A DNA stretch of 64,000 nucleotides from Erwinia tasmaniensis Et1/99 (GTDB taxonomy: Bacteria; Pseudomonadota; Gammaproteobacteria; Enterobacterales; Enterobacteriaceae), in NCBI RefSeq assembly GCF_000026185.1, contig NC_010694.1, positions 1,426,001 through 1,490,000 of the forward strand, read 5' to 3'. The notes beneath the pieces are model-generated. The model was not told the DNA's origin and ran no database searches. It worked only from the letters and a program-made list of their open reading frames with translations. Both the position numbers and the translations under genes were made by a program. Of this stretch, positions 40,287 through 50,000 are shown one piece after another (positions within the stretch are counted from its first letter, which is position 1; every line of letters starts with the position of its first letter).

Positions 40287-40828
40287 GATAAAATCCTTTT
40301 CAGAGGGGGATGAAATGATATATCCGGTAAATTCTATTACATTAAATCTGACGTCCGTATGCCGTGATTATGCTAATTATTTAATTAAGTAATGACAATG
40401 TGCTTTAATGTCGAATATATATCTACTTGCAGTGGATATATCTGGGAATATTCACTTTTGCGATCGGTTGTCGGAAAGAGAATTTGCTTAACTCACCCTC
40501 GTGATGAATACGGATTCATTATTACAATCATGGGCACATCGGTTAATAACGGGCAAAAAATCATTTCCAACAACGATTTCAGGCGACTGCATAGATCTTA
40601 TCGTAGAGACAGATCTCTTTAGTCATTCTGCCCCTTTCCGGTACCAGGCCATATTTCCCTTTGGAATAAAACCCCGGCTGGGGTAAGCGGTTTTTTTTTG
40701 TCAGAGGCCTGTCCTTGTGGTTCACAAGCCGAAGCGCAGGGGGGTTGTGTCTTTGACTTCCCACAGGCATTATCCGGACAGGAGATGAACGGGACGTTAA
40801 TCTCAAGTAGCTAATTTCGATTTTAAAT
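40287..40828. other. Gene-free AT-rich stretch before the TPP riboswitch
   Basis: 542 bases, clearly more AT-rich than the flanks between about 40310 and 40560. A 60-codon frame at 40504-40686 has no ribosome binding site and is doubtful. A hairpin with T run lies at about 40667-40699. Promoters for the repeat protein (minus) and for the thi transcript (plus) must be here. Confidence 0.45.
40667..40699 (+). terminator. Possible terminator upstream of the thi leader
   Basis: AAAACC ... GGTTTT arms around an inner CC/GG stem (CCGGCTGG), ending in a nine-base T run. The stem is irregular. It has no obvious gene to serve on the plus strand, unless an unseen small transcript lies at 40400-40660. 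Confidence 0.4.
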
Positions 40829-40909
40829 GACTCGGGGTGCCAGACCTTAAGGTATGGCTGAGAAATACCCGTCGAACCTGAACTGGATAATGCCAGCGTA
40901 GGGAAGTCA
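40829..40909 (+). promoter_or_regulatory. TPP riboswitch (THI element)
   Basis: The conserved core is present in order: GACTCGGGGTGCC, then GGCTGAGAAATACCCG, then CCTGAACTGGATAATGCCAG, then CGTAGGGAAGTC. These are the diagnostic P2/P3/P4 loops of the thiamine pyrophosphate aptamer. Downstream, ATGCC/GGCAT (about 40911-40925) and the ribosome binding site TTGGGAG at 40944-40950 could form the expression platform, so control is probably translational. It governs the short ORF and thiD. Confidence 0.96.
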
Positions 40910-40955
40910 GATGCCTGAACGGCATTGCCTTCTTGATCGCCGGTTGGGAGCTAAA

Positions 40956-41069
40956 ATGATCCAACCTCAAGCCCTTAGCCACGTTGAAGTGGCCCACGCC
41001 ATCACCTTTTTTCACCCGCATTTCCCGGCGATGCTCATCGCCGCTGAAAAAGCGGAGGCGCCGGTATGA
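40956..41069 (+). pseudogene. 37-codon ORF between TPP riboswitch and thiD, probable thiM remnant
   Basis: ATG at 40956 has TTGGGAG five bases upstream; the stop overlaps the thiD start (ATGA). The product begins MIQPQALSHVEVAHAITFFH and ends AAEKAEAPV. Its segment AHAITFFHPHFPAM resembles the N-terminal AHALHLFHQHSPLV of E. coli ThiM, as I remember that protein. In E. coli, thiM stands exactly here, between the riboswitch and thiD. The simplest reading is a large in-frame deletion of thiM that left the start and the coupling to thiD. It may instead be a purpose-made leader ORF. Hydroxyethylthiazole kinase would be lost either way unless encoded elsewhere. Confidence 0.55.
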
Positions 41070-41866
41070 AACGCATCAACGCCATGACCATCGCCGGCAC
41101 TGACCCAAGCGGCGGAGCCGGTATTCAGGCCGATCTGAAAGCCTTCTCAGCGTTAAAAGCCTACGGCACCAGTGTGATAACCGCACTGGTGGCACAAAAC
41201 ACCACCGGCGTACAGTCCGTCATGCGCGTTGACGCGGATTTCGTTGCGGCGCAGCTGGATTCCGTGCTGTCTGACGTGCGTATCGACACGATTAAAATTG
41301 GCATGCTGGCGGACAGTGATATCGTTGAGGTGGTGGCGCAGCGGTTGAAAAATGCCGGCGTGCCCTGGGTGGTGTTGGATACGGTGATGCTGGCGAAAAG
41401 CGGCGATGCGCTGCTTGCTCCCGGTGCCGTTGCCGCGCTGCGCACGCTTCTGCTGCCGCAGGTTTCCCTGATAACGCCGAATTTGCCGGAAGCGGCTGCG
41501 CTACTCGATTGCGCCCCGGCAGGTGATGAAGCGGCCATGCGCGAACAGGGCAGGGCGCTGCTGGCGCTGGGATGCCGTGCTGTACTGATGAAGGGGGGCC
41601 ATCTAAGCCAGTCGGAAAGCCCGGACTGGCTGTTTACGGCCGAGGGTGAGCAGCGCTTTACCGCGGCCCGCATCGCCACGCGCAATACGCACGGCACCGG
41701 CTGTACGCTGTCGGCGGCGCTGGCGGCGCTGCGTCCGCGTTACGCTAACTGGGCTGACACCGTGCAGGCAGCGAAACAGTGGTTGCAGGGCGCGCTGGCG
41801 CAGGCGGATACGCTGGAGGTCGGCCACGGGCAGGGACCGGTTCATCATTTCCACCAATGGTGGTAG
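41066..41866 (+). CDS. thiD: Hydroxymethylpyrimidine/phosphomethylpyrimidine kinase ThiD
   Basis: 266 residues, ribokinase fold. N-terminal MTIAGTDPSGGAGIQADLKA and the C-terminal anion-hole motif NTHGTGCTLSAALAA, with the catalytic Cys/Gly segment, are intact. It phosphorylates HMP and HMP-P in thiamine synthesis. Translation starts inside the stop of the preceding short ORF, so expression depends on the riboswitch and on that ORF being translated. Confidence 0.95.
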   Translation: MKRINAMTIAGTDPSGGAGIQADLKAFSALKAYGTSVITALVAQNTTGVQSVMRVDADFVAAQLDSVLSDVRIDTIKIGMLADSDIVEVVAQRLKNAGVPWVVLDTVMLAKSGDALLAPGAVAALRTLLLPQVSLITPNLPEAAALLDCAPAGDEAAMREQGRALLALGCRAVLMKGGHLSQSESPDWLFTAEGEQRFTAARIATRNTHGTGCTLSAALAALRPRYANWADTVQAAKQWLQGALAQADTLEVGHGQGPVHHFHQWW

Positions 41867-41870
41867 ATCG

Positions 41871-41904
41871 CCCGTCGGATAAGACGTAAGACTTATCCGG
41901 CGGG
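41871..41904. repeat. REP-like palindrome between thiD and yegS
   Basis: CCCGTCGGATAAG and CTTATCCGGCGGG pair over 13 bp with one G-U, around an 8-base loop. The GGATAAG/CTTATCC core resembles enterobacterial REP elements. It sits between two convergent genes, the usual place for REP sequences, and may also act as a terminator. Only one copy is visible in this window. Confidence 0.55.
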
Positions 41905-41911
41905 TCGCTGG

Positions 41912-42814
41912 TTATGACAGAAGTTCGCAGGAGGGCGGCAGGCGGCACTCCAGCGCGTCCGGCAGCACCTCAATATGGAATTCGGTGCCGCTCAGCGGTT
42001 CGCCGTCGAGATTAAAGGTCATCTCATGCGGCGCGCGGATGGTTAGCCACGGCAAAGAGGCGGTAACCAGGTTCGGGTTTTTGTCCTCTGCGCTGGTCAG
42101 TTTGTGCATCAGCGTTGGCAGCAGATCCTGTGAGGGGGCGATACTTAACTCCAGTTTACCGTCGTTGATCAGCGCGGTAGGGCACAGAAGCTGGCCGCCT
42201 CCGGCCTGGCGGCCGTTACCAATGCCGATCACCAGCGCATCTCCCTGCCAGGAGAAATCAGGGCCTTCCAGCGTACAGCTGTCGGCTTTCAGGGTATCCA
42301 TGCGCGTCAGGCCGTGAATAAGGTAGGAGATGCCACCGAGAGCCGATTTCAGTTTTTCCGGCGTTTCGCTGGTGATACGCGTGCCGAAACCGCCGGTGGC
42401 CATGTTGATAAAGTAGCGATCCTGATTAACCCTGGCGAGGTCAATCGGCGCTGCTTTGCCAAGTATCGCCAGGCGCAGGGCGTTTTCCATTTCCATTGGA
42501 ATGCCGGCGCTGCTGGCAAAATCGTTGGCGGTACCCAGCGGTACCAGTCCCAGCACCGGACGCTGCGTGGGCTCGATCCCTGCCAGCGCGGTGGCAACCT
42601 CATTAATGGTGCCATCGCCACCGGCTGCAATCACCGTGGCGGCGTTCAGCTTTACCGCCTCGTGAACGTAGCGCTCGCCATCGCCATATTCCCACGTCAC
42701 GCGGACTTCCAGCTGAAAACCCTCTTCGCGCAGAGTTGAAATTGCCTGGCGCAGTTCTTCATTACCGGCATTCTTGCCGTTTAAAATCGCCAGAGTCACT
42801 GAATGTGTTTCCAT
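41912..42814 (-). CDS. yegS: Lipid kinase YegS
   Basis: 300 residues, diacylglycerol kinase catalytic fold. The nucleotide motif [13 protein letters not shown] and the substrate-side [14 protein letters not shown] are present. In E. coli, YegS phosphorylates phosphatidylglycerol in vitro; its physiological role is unclear. The GLPLGTAND-type loop and overall length agree with E. coli YegS. Convergent with thiD. Confidence 0.92.
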   Translation of the reverse strand: METHSVTLAILNGKNAGNEELRQAISTLREEGFQLEVRVTWEYGDGERYVHEAVKLNAATVIAAGGDGTINEVATALAGIEPTQRPVLGLVPLGTANDFASSAGIPMEMENALRLAILGKAAPIDLARVNQDRYFINMATGGFGTRITSETPEKLKSALGGISYLIHGLTRMDTLKADSCTLEGPDFSWQGDALVIGIGNGRQAGGGQLLCPTALINDGKLELSIAPSQDLLPTLMHKLTSAEDKNPNLVTASLPWLTIRAPHEMTFNLDGEPLSGTEFHIEVLPDALECRLPPSCELLS

Positions 42815-43216
42815 TTTTTTTCCCTGAAGGCAATCACAGTTTGCATCAATCTATAGCATAACTTGCCGAAGATGAGTAACCCAGGGGAAGAAAGTGGAAA
42901 CTTTTCTTAAAAAGGGCGATAGGACAACGGTTTTCTGGCAAGCACGACGGGTTATCAGTTTGTATAACAGAATAATATTTCTGACAGGGAGCGGGTAGCG
43001 CGGCGGGATCGAGAATGTTGCCTCAAAAAAAAGAAGCGACCCGCAGGGAGGAGCCATGTGGGTCGAATAGGTAAAAACCATTATTCATCCTTCATGTCTT
43101 TGCCGACACGGATCAGAACAGATGGTGATGCTATTTGGATTTTAATTGTTAGGAGCCCGTGGATATTGGCAGTAAACGAGGCCGGTTACTGTGATCGCAT
43201 TCTAAAATTAATCACC
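42815..43216. other. Gene-free stretch between yegS and trhP holding a terminator or small-RNA candidate
   Basis: 402 bases without an ORF worth calling. The half near yegS contains its promoter region. The half next to trhP carries a CRP-like half site (TCACA with partial partner, about 43190-43206, minus strand) and the hairpin at 43025-43065. Confidence 0.5.
43025..43065 (-). terminator. Rho-independent terminator with CUCCUCCC loop downstream of trhP
   Basis: On the minus strand CGACCCACA pairs with TGCGGGTCG (one mismatch), the loop reads TGGCTCCTCCC, and CTTC plus eight T follow. It lies about 150 bases after the trhP stop. The loop is complementary to Shine-Dalgarno sequences, a feature of Hfq-dependent small RNAs. 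It may terminate trhP mRNA or a separate small RNA. Confidence 0.65.
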
Positions 43217-44599
43217 TTATGAAACTTTTTTTTCCGTTCCCGTTGCGTAAGGCTGGCGTGTATCGCTTCCAGAAAGGTTACGCATTAAGAGCGCCCAGCG
43301 TAAATCAACCTCTTCCGGGAGCGGCAGCCAGACCAGATGACCGTTTCCCGGCGCCACTTCCGTCTGCTGCGCTTTGCCGTTCTCCATTCGGGTCAGGACA
43401 AAATTGATATTCCCAGCCGGCGTCATTAATTCCAGGCTGTCGCCAACGCTAAATTTATTTTTTACGTCCACCTGTGCCAACGGGCCACGGCGCAGGCCGG
43501 TGAACTCTCCGACAAACTGCTGGCGTTCAGAAACGGAATAGCCGGCATCGTAGCTCTGATAGCTGTCATGGGTATGACGGCGCAGGAAGCCTTCGGTGTA
43601 GCCACGGTGCGCCAGCCCTTCCAGCGTGGTTAACAGTCCGGAATCAAACGGTTTTCCTGCGGCGGCGTCGTCGATGGCGCGGCGATAAACCTGGGCGGTG
43701 CGCGCACAGTAATAGTAAGACTTTGTCCGACCTTCAATTTTCAGAGAATGAATGCCCATCTGCGTCAGGCGCTCCACGTGGGCAACGGCGCGCAGATCCT
43801 TTGAGTTCATGATATAGGTGCCGTGCTGGTCTTCGTGAGCGGTCATATATTCGCCTGGCCGCAGCGCTTCCTCGATCATAAAGACTTTATCGGTGGGTTG
43901 ACCCACGCCGAGAGTGGGTTCAACCTGCTGCACAGCGTCAGGCTGCTGGCGGTGTACGATATTGCCGATCTCGTCCTCCCTGCCTTCCTGCACGTTATAT
44001 TCCCAGCGGCAGGCGTTTGTGCAGGTGCCCTGATTGGGATCGCGCCTGTTGATATAGCCGGAAAGCAGGCAGCGGCCGGAATATGCCATACACAGCGCGC
44101 CGTGGACAAAAATCTCCAGCTCCATCTCCGGCACCTGCTGGCGTATTTCAGCAATCTCATCCAGCGACAGCTCTCGTGACAGGATCACCCGGCTCAGCCC
44201 CATCTGCTGCCAGAACGTCACCGTAGCCCAGTTAACCGCATTAGCCTGAACCGACAGATGGATCGGCATCTGTGGAAAAGCCTCACGCACCAGCATAATC
44301 AGGCCGGGATCGGACATGATTAGCGCATCGGGCCGCATGGCGACCACCGGCTCCAGGTCACGGATAAAGGTTTTAAGCTTGGCATTATGCGGCGCAATAT
44401 TGACCACCACATAGAATTTTTTACCGAGCGCGTGCGCTTCGTCGATCCCGGTCGCCAGGTTCTGATGGTTGAATTCGTTATTGCGCACGCGCAGGCTGTA
44501 GCGAGGCTGACCGGCATACACGGCGTCTGCGCCATACGCGAACGCGTAACGCATATTTTTCAGTGTCCCGGCCGGAGAAAGCAGTTCCGGTTTAAACAT
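43217..44599 (-). CDS. trhP: Peptidase U32-family tRNA hydroxylation protein TrhP (YegQ)
   Basis: 460 residues. The U32 signature is clear: EIFVHGALCMAYSGRC, then INRRDPNQGTCTNACRWEY, whose cysteines are likely cluster ligands. In E. coli, TrhP (YegQ) is needed for prephenate-dependent formation of 5-hydroxyuridine at position 34 of tRNAs. The C-terminal part has a beta-barrel-like region (VGDSLELMTPAGNINFVL). Stands alone, in the same orientation as the downstream candidate small RNA. Confidence 0.92.
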   Translation of the reverse strand: MFKPELLSPAGTLKNMRYAFAYGADAVYAGQPRYSLRVRNNEFNHQNLATGIDEAHALGKKFYVVVNIAPHNAKLKTFIRDLEPVVAMRPDALIMSDPGLIMLVREAFPQMPIHLSVQANAVNWATVTFWQQMGLSRVILSRELSLDEIAEIRQQVPEMELEIFVHGALCMAYSGRCLLSGYINRRDPNQGTCTNACRWEYNVQEGREDEIGNIVHRQQPDAVQQVEPTLGVGQPTDKVFMIEEALRPGEYMTAHEDQHGTYIMNSKDLRAVAHVERLTQMGIHSLKIEGRTKSYYYCARTAQVYRRAIDDAAAGKPFDSGLLTTLEGLAHRGYTEGFLRRHTHDSYQSYDAGYSVSERQQFVGEFTGLRRGPLAQVDVKNKFSVGDSLELMTPAGNINFVLTRMENGKAQQTEVAPGNGHLVWLPLPEEVDLRWALLMRNLSGSDTRQPYATGTEKKVS

Positions 44600-44748
44600 A
44601 ATCTCTCAGTCTGATATCAGGTCAGAAACGGTGATGATGGACAGGGGAGCAATGAAATTGCCATTAAGCGTGGGGGATGACCATGGCTGCGCGACCGTCT
44701 GTCCGGGTGCGCGGGATTGTAAGGCGGCGGCTATGGGGAAAAGTTGAT

Positions 44749-45474
44749 CTAAATCAAACGACAGCTATCTGACTCCCAGCGATAGCCGATGCCGTATACC
44801 GCACGAATAAACGGTTGTTCGGCATCCAGCGCCTCGAGCTTACGGCGCAAATTTTTAATATGGCTGTCGATGGTGCGATCGGTTACGACCCGATAGTCAT
44901 CATACAAATGGTTCAGCAGCTGTTCGCGTGAAAACACCTTGCCCGGCTGCTGCGACAGCGTTTTTAGCAGGCGAAACTCGGCCGGAGTGAGGTCGAGCGG
45001 TTTATCATCCCAGCTTGCCTGAAAGCGTTGTTCATCAACCTGCAGCGGCGAAACCGGAAGCGTTTTCTGCGAACCGCGCTGGCAGCGCTTAAGGATAGCT
45101 TTCACCCGTGCCACCATTTCCCGTGGGCTGAAGGGCTTGCAGATGTAGTCATCCGCGCCGATCTCCAGCCCGAGCAGACGGTCGATCTCTTCGATTTTTG
45201 CGGTAACCATCACCACCGGCAGTTCGGAAAAGCTGCGCAGCTCACGGCATACCGACAGCCCGTCCATTCCCGGCAGCATCAGATCCAGCAGCACCAGGTC
45301 CGGGGCGTGCAGCTTCACCCAATCCACCACTTCATCCCCGCGCAGCAGATGATGGGTGTGATAATTAGCGGCCTGCAAATAGTCAATCATCAGCTGCCCA
45401 AGTTTTGGCTCGTCTTCAACGATCAAAATCAACGGGATGGTGCGGGCCTGGTTCATATCATCAGCCTGGGTCAA
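44749..45474 (-). CDS. baeR: Envelope-stress response regulator BaeR
   Basis: 241 residues if the TTG at 45474 is used (TTGA overlap with the baeS stop, and MTQ resembling E. coli MTE); an ATG six codons later (45456) is the alternative. OmpR family: receiver domain with acidic Glu20-Asp21 and phospho-Asp64 in [10 protein letters not shown] (numbered from the TTG), and a winged-helix DNA-binding domain with [20 protein letters not shown]. It activates mdtABC and other envelope genes after phosphorylation by BaeS. No good ribosome binding site precedes either start, so translational coupling to baeS is likely. Confidence 0.93.
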   Translation of the reverse strand: MTQADDMNQARTIPLILIVEDEPKLGQLMIDYLQAANYHTHHLLRGDEVVDWVKLHAPDLVLLDLMLPGMDGLSVCRELRSFSELPVVMVTAKIEEIDRLLGLEIGADDYICKPFSPREMVARVKAILKRCQRGSQKTLPVSPLQVDEQRFQASWDDKPLDLTPAEFRLLKTLSQQPGKVFSREQLLNHLYDDYRVVTDRTIDSHIKNLRRKLEALDAEQPFIRAVYGIGYRWESDSCRLI

Positions 45475-46856
45475 TGAGTTTTAGACGGCAAGTGTATCGT
45501 AATTCTTACCCCTCCGGCAGCGGAGTGATCGGCAACGATGGTCCCGTCATGAGCTTCGACGATATTCTGGCAGATAGCCAGCCCCAGCCCCGAGCCGCCG
45601 CTGGCACGGCTGCGCGAGGCGTCCGCCCGATAGAAGCGGTCAAAAATCTGTTCCCGCTGCCGATCGCCGATCCCTGGTGCACTGTCATCAAAGTGCAGCA
45701 AATTGCCGTCAGAAGATGACAGCAGGGTGATATGCAACGTGCCGCCGGGGTCGGTATAGCGCAGACTGTTTTCCAACAGATTGGTAAACAGCTGTATCAG
45801 GCGGTCCGGATCGCCAAACTGGGCCGCCTGCTGCGGCAGTGAGAGGGTCAGGGTTAGCGGATGCTGTGTAAAAAGATGGCGAAAGTTCCCCGATGCCAGC
45901 TCCAGTAGCGGTACGAGATCGGTGTGGCCTTTACGATAGGCGAGCGCCCCTTCATCGGAGAGCGACAGCTGGTGCACATCATCAACCAGTTTGGTTAATG
46001 TCGCGACCTCGCCCTGTAAAGACATAATCGATTGGGGAGTCAGTTTGCGCACGCCGTCCTGGATTGCTTCCAGCTCGCCACGCAGGATCGCCAGCGGGGT
46101 GCGTAGCTCGTGGGAAATGTCGGCCATAAAGGCCCGCCTCATGCTTTCGTTTTTTTCCAGCGTGCTGGCCAGGCGGTTAAAGTCCTGTGCCAGCCTGCCC
46201 AGTTCGTCCCGGCTGGAGGCCTCAACCCGGCTGGTAAAATTCCCGGCGGCAAGGTGGTGTGTCCCCTCGACCAGCCGTTTAACCGGAGCCAGCAGCCCGC
46301 GAGACATCAGCCAGGTGACCAGCGCGGCCAGCAGCATCGTCAGGCCGACGATCATCCAACTGGTGCGCCTTTGCTGCTGGTCAAAGTTGATATCGGCGCT
46401 GCGCGTCAGCCGTTCGGGAGGAGAGCCAATCACCCAGCCCACCACCGTACCATCGCCGGTGGTAATACTCCGTCGTGAGCTTTCTGGCGGTAGCGGCGTA
46501 CGCGGTCCGATCATCACCGTGGATTGGCGATCGATGATCCAGAACGGCGTGCGCCAGCCGTGAGGCGGCAGCTGGGCGTTAGCGTCCGGGTTCTGTTCCA
46601 GCGAGTGCAGGATGTTATAGACCAGCTTGTTGTTATTACGCAGAAAATCCCAGCTGCCGTGCTGCTGATACTCATCGCCCAGCGCATTGGCCAGCAGGAT
46701 CAGCCGCTGCTCGTTGCCGCGTTTGATATAGTCAACAAAGCCGTGCTCGAAACTGAGCCGTACCCCCCAGTGCATGGTGACCAGCACCAACATGCAGGTG
46801 GATAAGATGGCGGCGAACAGTTTGGCGGTAATCCCAATACGTAATTTAGCCAACAT
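45471..46856 (-). CDS. baeS: Envelope-stress sensor histidine kinase BaeS
   Basis: 461 residues. Two membrane helices (about 11-32 and 167-186) flank a periplasmic sensor; HAMP follows (to ~240), then HisKA with His249 in [10 protein letters not shown] and a HATPase domain with [21 protein letters not shown] and [10 protein letters not shown]. It senses envelope damage (indole, flavonoids and metals in relatives) and phosphorylates BaeR. Its ATG directly abuts the stop of the mdtD remnant (TAAATG on the coding strand). Confidence 0.94.
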   Translation of the reverse strand: MLAKLRIGITAKLFAAILSTCMLVLVTMHWGVRLSFEHGFVDYIKRGNEQRLILLANALGDEYQQHGSWDFLRNNNKLVYNILHSLEQNPDANAQLPPHGWRTPFWIIDRQSTVMIGPRTPLPPESSRRSITTGDGTVVGWVIGSPPERLTRSADINFDQQQRRTSWMIVGLTMLLAALVTWLMSRGLLAPVKRLVEGTHHLAAGNFTSRVEASSRDELGRLAQDFNRLASTLEKNESMRRAFMADISHELRTPLAILRGELEAIQDGVRKLTPQSIMSLQGEVATLTKLVDDVHQLSLSDEGALAYRKGHTDLVPLLELASGNFRHLFTQHPLTLTLSLPQQAAQFGDPDRLIQLFTNLLENSLRYTDPGGTLHITLLSSSDGNLLHFDDSAPGIGDRQREQIFDRFYRADASRSRASGGSGLGLAICQNIVEAHDGTIVADHSAAGGVRITIHLPSKTH

Positions 46857-47045
46857 TTAATGCTTCCTTCTGCGAGCCGGCCGTGCAGCAGATAGCGCGC
46901 CACGCAGGCGCAGCAGATTTTCATGCAGGTTGGCGGCCATCGACGGCAGAGCGATGTTAACGCTGGTGGTATTCAGCGTCTGCATAAGGACGCTGGGGGC
47001 CATAATCCACCGATGCCAGCGCAGCGAAGCGGGGGAGGTTGTCAT
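46857..47045 (-). pseudogene. mdtD: mdtD remnant: 62-codon in-frame deletion derivative
   Basis: The first ~43 residues (MTTSPASLRWHRWIMAPSVL, then MQTLNTTSVNIALPSMAANL) match the N-terminus of the 471-residue E. coli MFS protein MdtD. After LRLRGALSAA the sequence jumps to ARPARRRKH, similar to the basic MdtD C-terminus. Hence about 410 internal codons are gone. The remnant keeps a start 4 bases after mdtC and a stop abutting baeS, so it still links mdtC to baeS translation. A transporter with at most one helix cannot work. MdtD is not needed for MdtABC pump function in E. coli. Confidence 0.85.
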
Positions 47046-47049
47046 GCGA

Positions 47050-50000
47050 TCAGCTTTTCTCCTCTACTGGCAGCCAGCGCGGTCTGCGCCGCAGTTTATC
47101 CATATAAAGATAGACCACCGGCGTGGTGAACAGCGTCAGTAGCTGGCTCATTACCAGCCCACCGACAATGGTAATCCCCAGCGGCTGGCGCAGTTCCGCG
47201 CCGTCCCCGCTGCCGAGCGCCAGCGGCAGGGCGCCGAGCAGAGCCGCCAGCGTGGTCATGATAATCGGGCGAAAACGCAGCAGGCTGGCCTGGAAAATGG
47301 CCTCGCGTGCGGTCATTCCCTCCTGACGTTGTGCCTGAAGGGCAAAATCGACCATCATAATGGCGTTCTTCTTGACGATACCAATTAGCAGCAGAATGCC
47401 AATCAGTGCAATCAGGCTGAACGGCGCGTTAAACAGTTCCAGCGCCAGCAGCGCCCCCACCCCTGCCGAGGGCAGGGTGGAGAGGATCGTCAGCGGGTGA
47501 ACGTAGCTCTCATACAGGATACCCAGCACGATATAGACCGTGGCGATCGCCGCGAGGATCAGCCAAAGCTGGCTGCTCTGCGTCTGTTCAAATACCGCCG
47601 CCGTACCGGAAAAACTGCCGCGCACGCTGGCTGGCACGCCGAGCGAAGTGACGCTGCGCTCGATGGCGGCTGAAGCCTGAGATAGTGAGACCCCTTCCGG
47701 CAGGTTAAATGAGATGGTCGAGGCGGCCGATAATCCTTCGTGTTCGACCGACAGCGGGGCATTGGCCGGCTGCCATTTTGCAAAAGCGGATAGCGGTATC
47801 GATCGACCTTCCTTATTGATCAGGTACATTTGGTTCAGTGCGCTGATGTCCTGGCTGTAACGGGGATCCACTCCCATCACCACCTTGTACTGATTGAGCG
47901 GCTGATAAATGGTAGAAATCTGGCGCTGGCCGAAGGCGTTATTCAGCAGGTCGTTGACATCGGCGACGTCGATGCCCAGCCGCGCCATGCTGGTGCGGTC
48001 GTAGGTCAGGGCCATCTCTGCGCCTTTATCCTGTTGGTCAGAGTTAACGTCGACCAGTTCAGGCAGGGCGGAGAAAGCGCGGCGGATCTTCGGCTCCCAC
48101 TGGCGCAAATCGTCTAGGCTGTCGGAGAGCAGCGAATACTGATAGCCCGCGTTGGACTGGCGCGCGCCGATACGAATATCCTGCACCGCCATTAGCCAAA
48201 GGTTGGCACCCGGCTCTTTCGTCAGCTTTTCTCGCAGGCGGGAAATCACCTGCTGCGCGTTGTCGCTACGCGCGGATAATGGCTTCAGCGCGATAAACAT
48301 CGACCCGCTGTTGGTATCCGAACCGCCGGTAAAGCCCACCACGCTCTCCACCGCCGGGTCGTCACGCACGATGCGCATAAAGGTTTCCAGCTTGCCGCGC
48401 ATCGCCTGGAAAGAGATGCTCTGGTCAGCCTGAATAAAGCCCATCAGGCGCCCGGTATCCTGTTCCGGCATAAAGGTTTTTGGAATGGAAATATACAGAT
48501 AAACCGTCAGGCCGAGAGTGGCAACAAAGACCAGTAGCCCCCAGCGGGCATGATCCAGCACCCAGTGCAGCCCACGGCCATAACCCCGTTGAATAGCCAT
48601 AAGTATCCGACCAAAGCCACGCAGGCGCGGCTGCTGGCGCGGCGCGTTAGGCCGCAACAGTCTTGCGCACATCATCGGCGTCAGCGTCAGTGAAATGACC
48701 AGTGATATGGCAATCGATACCGACAGCGTAATGGCAAACTCTTTGAAAAAACGCCCGATGATCCCGTCCATCAGCAGCAGGGGAAGAAACACCGCCACCA
48801 GCGAGATACTCATGGAAATCACCGTGAAGCCCACTTCACGCACTCCCTTCAGCGCCGCCAGCAGCGGCTTCATGCCCGCTTCGACGTGGCGCGAGATGTT
48901 TTCCAGTACCACAATCGCATCGTCGACCACAAAACCGGTGGCGACGGTCAGCGCCATCAGCGACAGGTTATTGAGGCTGAAGCCGCACAGGTACATGGCG
49001 GCAAAGGTGCCGATCAGCGAGACCGGCACCGCAACGGCCGGGATAAGCGTGGCCCGGCCCGAGCGCAGAAAAGCAAACACCACCAGCACAACCAGCCCAA
49101 CGGAAATAGCCAGCGATTGCTCCACCTCATGCAGCGAGGCGCGAATGGTTCGGGAGCTGTCCTGGGCGATGTCCAGGCCGATAGACGCAGGAAGGGTATT
49201 ACGCAGTTCAGGCACTTCACCGCGAATGCGGTCAACGGTATCGATGATATTCGCCTGCGGCGACTTGCGGATCACCAACAGCACGGCCGGGCGCGCGTTG
49301 GACATCCCGGCGTTGCGCACATCCTGTACCGAGTCGGTGACGGTCGCCACATCCTGCAAGCGTACCGCCGCGCCGTTGCGATAGTGGATCACCAGCGGGC
49401 GATATTCGGCGGCGGTATGCAGCTCATCATTGGTTTTTATCCACCAGCGCAGCTGGCTATCTTCAATGGCTCCCTGCGGTTTACGCACGTTGGCATTCGC
49501 GATAGTGGAGCGCACCGCATCCAGCGAAACGCCCTGATTAAACAGCGCCTGCGGATTGAGATCGACGCGTACCGCCGGCAGTGAACTGCCTCCGACGGTG
49601 ACGTCGCCAACGCCGTCGATTTGCGCCAGCCGTTGCGCCAGCTTCGTCGATGCGTAGTCATAAAGCTGTCCGGGAGAGTAGGTATCCGAAGTCAGCGTCA
49701 TAATCATGATGGGGGCATCGGACGGATTAACCTTGCGGTAGCTGGGTCGATTCGGCATGCCGCTGGGCAACAGGCTCTGGGCGGCGTTGATCGCGCCCTG
49801 AACATCGCGCGCCGCGCCGTTGATATCGCGATCGAAGTCAAACAGCAGGATCACATGGGTGCTGCCCAGCGAACTGCTTGAGGTCATTTCACTAACGCCC
49901 GCAATGCGCCCCAGCGCGCGCTCCAGCGGCGTGGCTACCGAGGAGGCCATAATCTCCGGCGAAGCGCCGGGCAGTGAGGCGGTCACGACGATCACCGGGA

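Noticed and set aside
40504..40686. 60-codon frame starting MNTDSLLQSWAHR in the AT-rich gap
   Set aside because: No ribosome binding site, ends inside the hairpin and T run, no recognisable features; kept only as part of the gap description.
43048..43070. GGGAGGAG followed by ATG and a four-codon frame (MWVE) on the plus strand
   Set aside because: Best explained as the complement of the CUCCUCCC loop of the minus-strand terminator; too short and without a downstream gene to couple to.
48695..49584. Two long open frames (229 and 232 codons) opposite mdtC
   Set aside because: Ser/Thr- and His/Gln-rich shadow frames complementary to conserved RND sequence; no ribosome binding site or known domain.
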